DNA from: Kordiimonas aestuarii
Lineage (GTDB): Bacteria; Pseudomonadota; Alphaproteobacteria; Sphingomonadales; Kordiimonadaceae
Direction of reading: 5' to 3'
NCBI RefSeq assembly: GCF_025574465.1
Contig: NZ_JAOBPP010000019.1
Span: 308,501-372,500 of the forward strand
Length of the DNA: 64,000 bases
The translations under genes and the position numbers were made by a program. A model generated the notes under the pieces. It was not told where the DNA came from. It did no database searches and saw only the letters and a program-made list of their open reading frames with translations. The stretch's first letter is position 1, and each line of letters begins with the position of its first letter. Below are positions 11,452-20,731 of this stretch, in pieces.

Positions 11452-13275
11452 TCAGCGGTGGCGGCCGATTTCCATGTCGCCACCCTGGCTTTCGAGAAGG
11501 GCGCGGTTATATTCCTTCATGACGTCGCGGTGGCGGATAAGGCCAACCACAATGCCCTTTTGCTCAGATGAGACAACAGGAAGAATGTCTTCACCACTGA
11601 CTTCAAGTTTTTGCAGGGCGACCTGAAGTGGCTGGTTGGCTTTCACAAGTTGTGGCGCATCGCGCATATATTCTGAGACAGTGTGGTGAAGGGCGGTGTC
11701 GCCGTCGAATATCTCCGGGGGAAGTTGCCCGAAGCTGAGCACGCCAACCATTTTCCCTGTCTCGTCCGTCACCACCAGCATACCGCCGCCTTGCGTCACC
11801 AGAAGTTCACGGGCTTTAATAGCGAGTTCATTGTCGCGCACGGTGAAAAAGTCGCGGGTCATATGATGCATGACCTGAGCGGATTTAAGCAGGTAGGTGG
11901 CGCGGCCGCCTTCAAGCCGGACCCCCCTGTTTGCGAGTTGCATATGAAAGAAAGAGCGTTCGTAAAAAGCGTTGGTGACCATGCTTGAAATTGCTGATGC
12001 AATCATCACCGCGATCGTGACGTTATAGTCACCGGTGATTTCAAACACGATCAGCATGGTGGAAATGGGGGCGCCCAATACAGCGGAAGCCACGGCCCCC
12101 ATGCCGACAACAGCATAGAGCCCCGGTGTGGAGGCGAGGCCGGGGAACACCGCACCTGCCGCGATGCCGAAGGCGCCGCCAATCATGGCGCCCAGGAACA
12201 GCGAAGGTGAAAACACCCCGCCGCCAAAGCGCCCACCATAGGAAATGACGGTGGCGGCCATCTTTGCAACCACAAGCGACATCAGAAGTTCAAAGCCATA
12301 TTCACCGTTCAGCGCCTTGCTCGTCGCCTCATAGCCTACACTGAGGATTTCAGGGAAATAGAGCGCAATCAGGCCGACAAATAGCCCGGCGATGGCTGGC
12401 TGCAGCCAGTAGGGAATGCGCCCAAGGTGAACGCGGATCTGGTCAGCCCAGTTCATACCGGACATGAAGATCACCGCCGTAAGCGCCGAGACAATGCCAA
12501 GAATAAAAAAGGCCGGAAATTCCCAGAAGCTGGTGATGAAATATTCCGCCGTTTCAAACGCGGGGAAGTTGCCCAAATGCGCGCGGCTGACGAGCGTACC
12601 CGCGATCGCGGCAATGACAACGGGGGCGAAGGCGTGCAGGGCATAGTGCCCGATGATAACTTCAAGCGCGAAGAAAACCCCCGCAATCGGCGCGTTAAAC
12701 GACGCTGCGACAGCGGAGGCCACACCGCAGCCAAGCAGTGTGCGGGCGACAGCGGGGCTGAGGTGCAGCACGCGTGTAACCCACGCAGCCAGAGTCGCAC
12801 CAAGGTGCACGACCGGCCCCTCCCGCCCCATCGATGCGCCTGAACCGAGCGAAATGATTGTTGTGCCTGCGCTGAGGAGGCCCTCGCGTAGGCTGAGGCG
12901 GCTTTCATTGAGGGCTGCAGCTTCAATAACATGTGGCACGCCGCGTGTCTGGTGGTTGGGCAGGAAACGCAGGAGCTGGCCCACAACCAGCCCGCCAACA
13001 ATGGGAATAGCCATCAGGTGATACCAGGGCAGGGCTGCAGCTCCAGTGGCCAGTGCCTCTTCGTCCGGGCCAAACGCAAATTGCAGCAGTTCACCAATGC
13101 CCAGGTAAAAGCCGATCGCGGCATAACCCGCAATAACGCCGGTGATGGCGGCGATTACTGTAATGGCGCCAAATTCGTAGCCACCGGAGCTGAACAGCGA
13201 GGCCCGTATGCGGCGGCGAAATTTGGACAGAAGTCTTTTATTTTTTCGGCTTGTCATGCCGGATTTTGCCCCCAT
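11452..13275 (-). CDS. ClC-family chloride channel/antiporter with CBS pair
   Basis: Membrane protein of 607 residues with about ten or more membrane helices (residues 30-450) and a C-terminal cytoplasmic pair of CBS domains (about 465-595). ClC signatures: GSGASMGREGPVVHLGA, with the gating glutamate, and GGRFGGGVFSPSLFLGA. The glutamate fits a proton-coupled antiporter, but the first anion-binding motif GSGIP of E. coli ClcA is replaced by TRGVP. CBS pairs typically bind adenosine nucleotides. Likely role: anion transport or ion homeostasis. Confidence 0.88.
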   Translation of the reverse strand: MGAKSGMTSRKNKRLLSKFRRRIRASLFSSGGYEFGAITVIAAITGVIAGYAAIGFYLGIGELLQFAFGPDEEALATGAAALPWYHLMAIPIVGGLVVGQLLRFLPNHQTRGVPHVIEAAALNESRLSLREGLLSAGTTIISLGSGASMGREGPVVHLGATLAAWVTRVLHLSPAVARTLLGCGVASAVAASFNAPIAGVFFALEVIIGHYALHAFAPVVIAAIAGTLVSRAHLGNFPAFETAEYFITSFWEFPAFFILGIVSALTAVIFMSGMNWADQIRVHLGRIPYWLQPAIAGLFVGLIALYFPEILSVGYEATSKALNGEYGFELLMSLVVAKMAATVISYGGRFGGGVFSPSLFLGAMIGGAFGIAAGAVFPGLASTPGLYAVVGMGAVASAVLGAPISTMLIVFEITGDYNVTIAVMIASAISSMVTNAFYERSFFHMQLANRGVRLEGGRATYLLKSAQVMHHMTRDFFTVRDNELAIKARELLVTQGGGMLVVTDETGKMVGVLSFGQLPPEIFDGDTALHHTVSEYMRDAPQLVKANQPLQVALQKLEVSGEDILPVVSSEQKGIVVGLIRHRDVMKEYNRALLESQGGDMEIGRHR

Positions 13276-13484
13276 CCAGCATGAGTAATGGCACCGTAAA
13301 ACAAATATTTCAGCATAGGCTATGTTGACCGGATCAGAATTTGATTTTGCACCTTAGTGTGGGATTGCCAAAAGGTTAAGGAAATTCGCCGCACGGCTGC
13401 CGCATTGATGTGGTGTTATTTTCACGCTTGCTTGCAATCCTGTGCTCAAATGCGCACTCTTTGCCCGATCGCAGGCCGAACACA

Positions 13485-13520
13485 GGGCCAAACGGAGGGC
13501 CAAACGGAGGGCCAAACGGA
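13485..13520 (+). repeat. Three tandem 12-bp repeats carrying Shine-Dalgarno cores
   Basis: Unit GGGCCAAACGGA repeated exactly three times and followed by GGGGACGA and the ATG at 13529. Every repeat boundary recreates a GGAGGG ribosome-binding core; the last one is correctly spaced for the AsmA start. Since 12 is a multiple of three, copy-number change would preserve the upstream frame but shift the number of binding sites. Confidence 0.85.
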
Positions 13521-13528
13521 GGGGACGA

Positions 13529-16500
13529 ATGAAAACCGGAAAGCTGGGACGTATCTTGTTATGGGTGGTGGGGTCGCTTGTAGCTCTTGTCGTATTGGCA
13601 TCCATTATCCTCAGTTTCCTCGATTGGAACCAGTATCGCGGCAAACTTGCTGAACTGGTTTCTTCCCGGCTGGGTATGCGGGTTGAGCTCGCTGGCGACA
13701 TTCGTCTGGGCATCCTGCCTCGACCGTCAATGTCTGCCGAATCGGTGCGTTTGTTGCCTGCGCAGGAAGGCGCAGTAGAACCGGTCGCGACAGCAGAGCT
13801 GATTGAAGCCAGCCTTGGCCTTGGCGCGCTTATCAAGGGCGAGCTTGAGGTTCAGCATTTGGGCCTGCGCGGTATCGCGGTGACGCTTGAAGAGCGTCCG
13901 GACGGCAGCATAAACCTGCGTGGTTGGCCGGAGAGCGACGAGCAGGCTGAAAAGGAGAGCGCGCCAATCCAGATGGACCGCCTGTCCCTCTCCAACAGTG
14001 CAGTCACAATTCTATTCGCCGATGGCACTACCCGAAAGATCGACGGTTTAAATCTTGAGCTTTCAGGAACTTTACCGACCGGGCCACTTGAATGGGAAGG
14101 CGGCTTCTCTACAGGGGGTGAACGTGTTTCAACCACCGGTAAGGTTCGCCCCTCCACAGAAGGTGAAATTATGTCGGTGAAGGCAGATGTGGGGGTGCGC
14201 GGCGGCAGCGCGGAGGTTTCAGGCCGCCTGGAAGATGGTGGCTTCACCGGGCGCGTACAATTGCGCGGGGCGGAGCTTGATACCTTTGTTTCAGCCTTGC
14301 AGGGCCTTGCTTCTGGTGAGGCAGTAACCCTGCCCGTGCCGCGACAGGCCTTTGCCCTGGATGTACAGGTGGACCGTACCTCTGGCGTGACAAAAGCAAT
14401 TTCGCGTACCCTGCAGGTGGGTGAAACGCATGGTCGGCTGGACCTGACCCTCGCGCCGCGCGATGGAAAAACGCATGTCGGCGGTACATTTTCTCTGGGG
14501 ATTGTTGATCTGGCGCCGTGGTTGAAGGCAATGGAGAGCCCGTCTGACGCTGCTCCAAAAGCCGCCCAGAATATCGGCCAGAAAACCACACCGTCTGCAG
14601 AAAAAACGGAGTTGGGCGACCTGCCGGTGTTTGGCACGGTGGATGTAACAATTGAAGGTATCCAAACCCAAGGCGACATTATTCAGCAGGTTGATTTCTC
14701 GGTCGGTGTGAACAATAGCGGCCCGTTCCTCAGCGACTTGCAGGCTTTGCTGCCGGGGGCAACCAATCTCGCATTCGTTGGTCGCGTGAGCATGAACAAG
14801 ACGGGTAAGGGGAAGCTGACAGTCTCGTCCGGCAACCTGCCTGATCTCCTGCGCTGGGCAGGATATGACCCCGCCGGGCAGTTGCCTGCAGGCCGGCTTG
14901 CGACAGCTGATCTGGACGCTGCCATTGTGTTGAGCGATGCTGGCTGGGCGATCACCGGCATCAAAAGCAGGCTTGATACGACAAATATTTCCGGTGAGGC
15001 CCGTGGCGACTATAGCGAAGTGTGGCCCGCGACGGTGCAAATAATAGCGGATAATATCAATCTTGATGCCTATCTGCCGGAAAGTAAACCTGCTGAGCCG
15101 GTGAGCCTGCCTGAGCCCTCAATCCTTGAAAGTTTTGCGGCACGCCCAACCATCGTGACATTGCAGGCCGGTGCGCTGCAATGGTCCGGGCAATCCTTCC
15201 AGGATGCCCGCGCGGGCCTGACTTTGTCTCGCTCGGGGATTGAGCTGACAAGTCTTGACCTGAAAAACCGCACGGGCACGTTGCAGGCAACGTCAAAGCT
15301 CAAGGTGGTTTCTGCGGCATGGGAAATGGATACAGAGGCCTCCGTCACATCATGGTCCTTCCCGTTTGTGAACGCAGTGATTCCAGACGCACAAAGCTAT
15401 CTACGTGCCGCGCAGCTTAATGGGCTGAATGCCAATCTGCGGGCGCAAGGCCCCTTGTCCAAACTTTATGTCACCGCGACGGCAGAAAAGGGCAACGCTA
15501 AAAAGCTGACCTTGAATGGTACGGTATCCTATGCATCGGACAAACCGCTTGGCTATGACATGCGTGGCACCCTGAAGCATAATGACCTCTCGCCCATTGC
15601 GGCACTCACTGGTTTTGACGTTAAGGGCGCGTCACCTGCCGATCTTAATTTCAGCGTTGCTCAAGCACCGGGCAGTGCCATGACCATGGAGGCCAACGGT
15701 GGCCTCGCGGGCGGGCAAATGCTCGCCAAGGGCAGGCAGGAGGAAGTTAAAAGCAACTGGCAGGTCAGCTATGATCACCCTACAGCCAAGACCGCAGCCA
15801 CCAAGTTTCTGCCGATGCTGACGATGCCTGCGCCGAACGCGCCTCTGCGTATTGCCGCTAACGTCATACTTGCGGATGCAGCTTGGTCGGTCGAATCGTT
15901 GGATATCAGGAACGGCGATGCCCAACTCGCCGGGAACGTAGGGGCAGACAGCAAACAGCGCTTGTCCGGGAAACTGCGAGGCGCTGGGTTTGTGGTCGAA
16001 AACCTGACAGGCAACGCCAATAAAAGTGAACCTGTGCCTGACGCTGCAACAACGGAACCTTTTAAATTCGAACAATTGCGCGGCTATACGGGCCAGGTGG
16101 ACCTGAACCTGGACGGCATTACCCTTGCGGGGCAACGGCTCGCGGCACCAAATGCGGCGGTTACAGCTGGTGACGATATGATCCGTATCGATCTGGGCTC
16201 TTCAGCCAAGTTGAACGGCAACCCAGCGACCTTCGCCGTTGACCTGATGCTGGACGGCATCCCGAAAATGAGTGGCAAGGTCAACCTTCAGGATTTTGAT
16301 ATTGCAGCCATGCTGTTGTCTGAAGGTTTTGGCAAAATCGCCAACGGCACAGCATCCTTCGTTCTGGATTTTCAGGCCACTGGCGAGACACCGGAGGCCA
16401 TGGTGGCGGGCTTGCGTGGGCAGGGGCAGATCACCGGCAACGCCGGGGCGCTAAACTTCCTGAGTGTGCCATCGCTTGTGCAGCAGATATCGAAAGCGAA

Positions 16501-17032
16501 TACACCGACGGCGTTTCTGTCCTCCATTGGCGGTTTTCTCAGGCAGGGCACAACAAATTACGCCAAGCTTGAAACCAAATTCACCTTGGATAGTGGCGTG
16601 GCACTTGTGGAGGCCTTTACCGCAGCAGGGCCATGGGGTGCCCTTGACCTTGATGGCCAGGTGAACTTCCCGCAAAGTCTTTTGGACCTTAAAGGTCAGC
16701 TCGATCTTACCAGCCCTGAAGACGCCCCGACTATCCCGGTGAAATATTCCGGTGCGCTTAATAATCCGTCTGCGAACTGGACGAGTCGCGCGCTGGAGAG
16801 TTTTGTGCTTGCGGGTATTGAACGCAAACTCAGGAGCAGCCTGTTCAAGGAGCAGGAAAGTCGTGAAGGCGAGGCCGGGCAGACCACTGAAAATCCGGCA
16901 GGAGCGGTGTTCGGCCGGGCATTCGGCTTCCTCAACAAGCTGAAGGAACAACAGGAAGAGCAGAAGCGCAAAGAAGAAGAGGCAAAGAAAAAAGCGCAGG
17001 AAGAAAAAGAGAAAAAGGACAACGGCACCTAG
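13529..17032 (+). CDS. AsmA-like inner-membrane protein
   Basis: A 1167-residue protein with a single N-terminal membrane anchor (about residues 7-30, LLWVVGSLVALVVLASIIL), then an AsmA N-terminal domain (DWNQYRGKLAELVSSRLGMRVELAGDI), a long periplasmic beta-rich region and a C-terminal AsmA-like domain ending in a highly charged K/E helix (about the last 35 residues). AsmA-clan proteins are proposed to bridge inner and outer membrane for phospholipid transport. The ATG at 13529 is chosen over the upstream frame extension because the latter would translate the tandem repeat and because GGAGGGG precedes it. Its stop codon overlaps that of the next, opposite gene in CTAG. Confidence 0.85.
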   Translation: MKTGKLGRILLWVVGSLVALVVLASIILSFLDWNQYRGKLAELVSSRLGMRVELAGDIRLGILPRPSMSAESVRLLPAQEGAVEPVATAELIEASLGLGALIKGELEVQHLGLRGIAVTLEERPDGSINLRGWPESDEQAEKESAPIQMDRLSLSNSAVTILFADGTTRKIDGLNLELSGTLPTGPLEWEGGFSTGGERVSTTGKVRPSTEGEIMSVKADVGVRGGSAEVSGRLEDGGFTGRVQLRGAELDTFVSALQGLASGEAVTLPVPRQAFALDVQVDRTSGVTKAISRTLQVGETHGRLDLTLAPRDGKTHVGGTFSLGIVDLAPWLKAMESPSDAAPKAAQNIGQKTTPSAEKTELGDLPVFGTVDVTIEGIQTQGDIIQQVDFSVGVNNSGPFLSDLQALLPGATNLAFVGRVSMNKTGKGKLTVSSGNLPDLLRWAGYDPAGQLPAGRLATADLDAAIVLSDAGWAITGIKSRLDTTNISGEARGDYSEVWPATVQIIADNINLDAYLPESKPAEPVSLPEPSILESFAARPTIVTLQAGALQWSGQSFQDARAGLTLSRSGIELTSLDLKNRTGTLQATSKLKVVSAAWEMDTEASVTSWSFPFVNAVIPDAQSYLRAAQLNGLNANLRAQGPLSKLYVTATAEKGNAKKLTLNGTVSYASDKPLGYDMRGTLKHNDLSPIAALTGFDVKGASPADLNFSVAQAPGSAMTMEANGGLAGGQMLAKGRQEEVKSNWQVSYDHPTAKTAATKFLPMLTMPAPNAPLRIAANVILADAAWSVESLDIRNGDAQLAGNVGADSKQRLSGKLRGAGFVVENLTGNANKSEPVPDAATTEPFKFEQLRGYTGQVDLNLDGITLAGQRLAAPNAAVTAGDDMIRIDLGSSAKLNGNPATFAVDLMLDGIPKMSGKVNLQDFDIAAMLLSEGFGKIANGTASFVLDFQATGETPEAMVAGLRGQGQITGNAGALNFLSVPSLVQQISKANTPTAFLSSIGGFLRQGTTNYAKLETKFTLDSGVALVEAFTAAGPWGALDLDGQVNFPQSLLDLKGQLDLTSPEDAPTIPVKYSGALNNPSANWTSRALESFVLAGIERKLRSSLFKEQESREGEAGQTTENPAGAVFGRAFGFLNKLKEQQEEQKRKEEEAKKKAQEEKEKKDNGT

Positions 17033-17265
17033 TTGCCGCTGTGTTCCCGTTCAAGCGTTTGCAGAACAAAGGCGCGGATGGCGCCTGAAAGAGAGCCATC
17101 GCGCGCTTCGTCAAGTTGCCGCACCAGTTCGTTCACAGAAAGACCGCGCACGTTGGCGATGCGTCTCAGGTGGCGCCAGAAACATACCTCCAGCGAGATG
17201 GAGGTGCGGTGGCCCGACAAAGTCACGGAGTGCTTTTCAAGCGTGGCATCTTTCAGATCATACAT
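17029..17265 (-). CDS. Ribbon-helix-helix domain protein
   Basis: Small protein (78 residues from the ATG at 17265; a GTG at 17280 would add five). The segment VTLSGHRTSISLEVCFWRHL followed by RGLSVNELVRQLDEA resembles the RHH_4-type proteins widespread in alphaproteobacteria, which are putative DNA-binding proteins. It converges on the AsmA gene; both stop codons share the tetranucleotide CTAG. No good Shine-Dalgarno is seen for either start, so the exact start is uncertain. Confidence 0.72.
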   Translation of the reverse strand: MYDLKDATLEKHSVTLSGHRTSISLEVCFWRHLRRIANVRGLSVNELVRQLDEARDGSLSGAIRAFVLQTLEREHSGN

Positions 17266-17375
17266 ACGTGCATGTTGCACCGGTGGGCTGCGGCGTCAAG
17301 CCGCTTGACGGGGGTATGGTTCCAGAATAAGAACAAAAAAAGAACAAAAGATATTTCACGACGGGAGCTTGGGCG

Positions 17376-18500
17376 ATGGCGCCGCTAAAAAATTATTTTA
17401 ACCAGGATGTTATCAGGCAAACGGCCGCGATTTTTGGGCGTGTTGACCCCGGCTTTGATGCGGTGCAGTTTACCGAAATTGCGGGGGCGGGTCTTGACGG
17501 ACTTGAGCTCAAGGAGCGCGTTATACAGATCATGCATGCGCTGGACGCCACTTTGCCTGATGATTTCGACGCTTTTACAGAGTGTGTGCTTGCCAGCATG
17601 CACAAAAGCGAGGACCCGAGCGGCGAGGGACTCTCTTTCGATGGCAGCGGTTTAACGGGCTTTGCAGCCTGGCCGGTGACGGAACTCGTGAGCAAACGTG
17701 GGCTGGACGTGCCGGAGCGGGCGCTGCCCCTGTTGAAGGAAGTTACCAAGCGTTTCACGGCAGAATTTGCCATCCGCCCCTTTCTGGTGACGCATCGTGA
17801 CTATACGCTTTCTGTTCTCAATGGCTGGGTTGAAGACCGAAGTCGCCATGTCCGGCGATTGGTGAGTGAGGGAACACGACCACGCCTGCCGTGGGGTATG
17901 CGGCTGCATGATTTTGTAGCAGACCCGCAGCCCATTCTGCCATTTCTTGAAGCGCTGCGCGATGACGGGGAAGATTATGTACGTCGGTCGGTGGCCAATA
18001 GCCTGAATGATGTCGCAAAAGATCATCCTGACCGTGTCGGTAAAATTGTGGCCAAATGGTTGCCGGGTGCGAACCCTGACCGCGAACGCCTGTTGCGGCA
18101 CGCCTGCCGGACCTTGATCAAGGCGGGGCACAAGCCTACGCTTGATGCCTTCGGGTATGGCGCCATGGACGGATTGTCCTGCACGCTGGCGATCAAGACA
18201 CCAACCGTTGCATACGGCCAATCGCTTGAGTTTGAAGTTGAATTAGACGGGGATGTCACGGGCAGGCCCTTGATGCTTGACTATGCTATCCATTTTGTCA
18301 AAGCCAATGGCGAGCGCACACCGAAAGTGTTCAAGTGGAAAGATGCCAAAGTCAATGGCAGGGGCTTGAGGGCTGCAAAGCGCCACGCGATCAAGCCAAT
18401 TACCACCCGCCGCTATTATGGTGGAGAGCATCTTCTGGAGATTTGGGCCAATGGACGCTCGGTGGCAAGCGCGGCCTTTACCCTCGTGATTCCAGGTTAA
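17376..18500 (+). CDS. AlkC-type DNA alkylation repair glycosylase
   Basis: Predicted DNA glycosylase that removes alkylated bases (3-methyladenine class). Residues about 1-255 are a superhelical HEAT-like repeat domain. The stretch SRHVRRLVSEGTRPRLPWGM is the hallmark of the AlkC/AlkD-like family, and YVRRSVANSLNDVAKDHPD is a typical repeat. Residues about 265-374 are beta-rich (LSCTLAIKTPTVAYGQSLEF onward) and fit the Ig-like domain of AlkC, which AlkD lacks. 374 residues is the normal AlkC length. The gene stands alone, 110 bases after the divergent RHH gene. Confidence 0.85.
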   Translation: MAPLKNYFNQDVIRQTAAIFGRVDPGFDAVQFTEIAGAGLDGLELKERVIQIMHALDATLPDDFDAFTECVLASMHKSEDPSGEGLSFDGSGLTGFAAWPVTELVSKRGLDVPERALPLLKEVTKRFTAEFAIRPFLVTHRDYTLSVLNGWVEDRSRHVRRLVSEGTRPRLPWGMRLHDFVADPQPILPFLEALRDDGEDYVRRSVANSLNDVAKDHPDRVGKIVAKWLPGANPDRERLLRHACRTLIKAGHKPTLDAFGYGAMDGLSCTLAIKTPTVAYGQSLEFEVELDGDVTGRPLMLDYAIHFVKANGERTPKVFKWKDAKVNGRGLRAAKRHAIKPITTRRYYGGEHLLEIWANGRSVASAAFTLVIPG

Positions 18501-18567
18501 CCAGGCGTCTGAGCCACGGCTGGCATTAGCCAGTCTTTTCCGTTTGTCAGCAAATCTCACTTGAATA

Positions 18568-18607
18568 ATGAATAGCTATATAGCAATTTAGCTATATGAC
18601 TATTCAT
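18568..18607. promoter_or_regulatory. 40-bp nested palindrome, probable ArsR operator
   Basis: Outer arms ATGAATAG (18568-18575) and CTATTCAT (18600-18607); inner arms ATATAGC (18578-18584) and GCTATAT (18591-18597) around AATTTA. All arms share the centre 18587.5, and only the CT/GA positions between the arms mismatch. The arsR ATG at 18596 lies within the right half, so a bound repressor would cover the start. AT-rich hyphenated palindromes of this type are the usual ArsR/SmtB operators; autoregulation is inferred. Confidence 0.75.
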
Positions 18608-18910
18608 ATAGATATTGAAATCGGGCTTAAAGCACTGGCCAGCGATAAACGGCTTTTGCTGCTAGAGCTTCTAAAGGACCCGGTGGGCAATTTCCCGCCC
18701 CAGGTTGATGGCGACCTCCTTGAGGATGGCGTGTGCGCCAACTGGCTGACCGAGCGTCTGGATGTAAGCCAGCCCACAGCGGCGCGCCATCTGAAGGTAC
18801 TATCGGATGCAGGTTTCATTATACCAACCCGCAAAAAAGGCTGGGTTTTCTACCGCCGGGATGAGGCTGCCATTAACCGGTTTAAAACAGTGATACGCGA
18901 GGAAATCTGA
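18596..18910 (+). CDS. ArsR-family transcriptional regulator
   Basis: A 104-residue winged helix-turn-helix repressor. The DNA-recognition region is ANWLTERLDVSQPTAARHLK followed by VLSDAGFIIPTRKKGWVFYR, the wing. Only one cysteine (in GVCANW) is present, so the classical ELCVCD metal site is missing, and a small organic ligand or a redox signal is more likely than a heavy metal. The gene starts within its own putative operator and ends one base before the decarboxylase gene, so the pair is an operon. Confidence 0.9.
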   Translation: MTIHIDIEIGLKALASDKRLLLLELLKDPVGNFPPQVDGDLLEDGVCANWLTERLDVSQPTAARHLKVLSDAGFIIPTRKKGWVFYRRDEAAINRFKTVIREEI

Positions 18911-18911
18911 T

Positions 18912-20279
18912 ATGGATAAAACCTATGAAAAGGACCTGCTTACCTCTGCGGGGTTGGCGCAGGACTATCTGGCGCATGTGCTGGATATGCCTGTATTCCC
19001 AAGTGCGCGGGCCCGCGCAGGCCTGAGCGCTTTTGATGAAGCCCTGCCTGAGTGCGGCAAGGATAGTACCGAGACACTCGAACTGTTGCACAGGGTTGGT
19101 GGCCCGGCGACAACGGCGACGACAGGTGCGCGCTATTTTGGTTTTGTCGTCGGCGGCACGCTTCCTGCGGCAGCTGCGGCGAACTGGCTCGCAACAGCGT
19201 GGGATCAAAGCCCGTCTTCGGAAATGAATTCCCCCGCTGCCGTGAAGGTGGAGACTGTCGCGAACCGCTGGCTGCTTGAGATCCTCGGCTTGCCTGCAAG
19301 CAGCGGTGTAGGTATGACAACCGGCGCGACCATGGCCAACTTCACGGGGCTTGCCGCGGCGCGGACAGCGCTGCTCTCCCGCAAGGGTTGGGACGTGGAG
19401 GTACAGGGCCTTTATGGTGCGCCAGAGATAAAGGTGGTTGTATCGGAGGAGGTGCATATCACCGTTGAGAAAGCCCTTTCCATGCTGGGTTTTGGCAAGG
19501 GCAGGGTGACCCGTGTGCGGACGGACGCCAATGGCGCCATGCTGCTTGACCATGTACCCAGTCTTGACGATATGACCATCGTATGCACACAGGCAGGCAA
19601 TGTGAATTCGGGCGCGATTGACCCGATTGGTGCCATCGCTCGGAAGGCGGAGCACGCGGGCGCGTGGGTGCATGTGGACGGTGCCTTTGGCCTGTGGGGT
19701 AAGCTTCTGGAAGAACATTCAGCGCTGTTTGAAGGTATCGAGCAGGCGCATAGTTTTGCGACAGATGCGCACAAATGGCTCAATACGCCCTATGACTGTG
19801 GTGTGGTGATCTGTCATGATGCGCGCATGTTGCAGCAGGCGATGGCGACGGTTGCACCCTATTTCCGCGAAGATGGTGCCTACGCCCCTAAGGACATGGT
19901 GCCGGAATTTTCCCGCCGTGCGCGTGGTGTCGAGGTTTGGGCCGCACTCAGGACAATGGGTCGCGAAGGTGTTGCGGAGATAATAGCGCGGTGCTGTGCC
20001 AACGCCCGCCGTTTCGCCAATGGCCTTGAAGAGCTGGGTTTCAGCATTCTCAATGATGTCGTGCTAAATCAGCTCGTGGCGACAATTGGTACGCCTGAGG
20101 AACTGGCAGCCATCCGCGCCCATGTTGAAGCCTCGGGCGAGTGTTGGTTTGGCCCCACGGTCTGGAAAGGCAAACATGGCATCCGCATCAGTGTTTCAAG
20201 CTGGCGTACGATGGAAGCGGACATTGACCGCTCGTTGGCTGCGATTGCAGCGGCGAAACAGGCGGTGATAGGCGAGTAG
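18912..20279 (+). CDS. PLP-dependent group II amino acid decarboxylase
   Basis: Fold-type I PLP enzyme of the glutamate/aromatic-L-amino acid decarboxylase family, 455 residues. Motifs: the N-terminal GARYFGFVVGG and NSPAAVKVETVANRWLLEIL; the cofactor region VHVDGAFGLWG, with the PLP-nitrogen aspartate; and the Schiff-base Lys288 in TDAHKWLNTPYDCG. The substrate cannot be told; tyrosine, tryptophan, glutamate or aspartate are all possible. Coupling to an ArsR regulator suggests induction by its substrate or a related amine. Confidence 0.85.
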   Translation: MDKTYEKDLLTSAGLAQDYLAHVLDMPVFPSARARAGLSAFDEALPECGKDSTETLELLHRVGGPATTATTGARYFGFVVGGTLPAAAAANWLATAWDQSPSSEMNSPAAVKVETVANRWLLEILGLPASSGVGMTTGATMANFTGLAAARTALLSRKGWDVEVQGLYGAPEIKVVVSEEVHITVEKALSMLGFGKGRVTRVRTDANGAMLLDHVPSLDDMTIVCTQAGNVNSGAIDPIGAIARKAEHAGAWVHVDGAFGLWGKLLEEHSALFEGIEQAHSFATDAHKWLNTPYDCGVVICHDARMLQQAMATVAPYFREDGAYAPKDMVPEFSRRARGVEVWAALRTMGREGVAEIIARCCANARRFANGLEELGFSILNDVVLNQLVATIGTPEELAAIRAHVEASGECWFGPTVWKGKHGIRISVSSWRTMEADIDRSLAAIAAAKQAVIGE

Positions 20280-20329
20280 TCTACCTGTAGCAATCTTGCA
20301 CACAGCTTGCAGTATCCGCTATCGGGGAT

Positions 20330-20587
20330 TTACGTGACGAGTTTCAGAGCGCGTTGCCCCGCATTTCGCCGACAATTCTCAGCAAGCGGATGAACATCAG
20401 CAGCTTTCAGTAGTTGGCCGCCAATTCCCCAGTTGCATTGCTGTACTTCCATGATGCCTACCCATAAGACAGGGCGCAGGGCTTGGCCTTCGACGCTGAT
20501 CATTGCTTCTGTGACCTTCTCAACAAGTCTTTCTTCTGGGCTGGGGGTAAACACGCCTTTGATGATGTCTCTCGTTACACGAAGCAT
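20330..20587 (-). CDS. Tautomerase-like protein lacking N-terminal proline
   Basis: 85 residues. The segment KGVFTPSPEERLVEKVTEAM, then SVEGQALRPVLWVGIMEV and WGIGGQLLKAADVHPL, matches the small 4-oxalocrotonate-tautomerase-like family, whose members start with Met-Pro and use Pro1 as catalytic base. Here the protein begins MLRVTRD, without proline, and the frame upstream (KRRRKQ) offers no alternative. It also carries a C-terminal extension of about 15 residues. It is either a diverged non-catalytic member or a decaying gene. Confidence 0.6.
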   Translation of the reverse strand: MLRVTRDIIKGVFTPSPEERLVEKVTEAMISVEGQALRPVLWVGIMEVQQCNWGIGGQLLKAADVHPLAENCRRNAGQRALKLVT

Positions 20588-20731
20588 TTGCTTTCTTCGT
20601 CTTTTTGATTGCCGGTTATTGGGCTCGAGAGGGAAACTGCCATATGTCCCGGTGCGTGGGATAGTGCGGGAGACGAAGCAACTCGCTATAAAAAGAGGGG
20701 AAAACCACTACAGATTACGTAGTGAAGTGCA

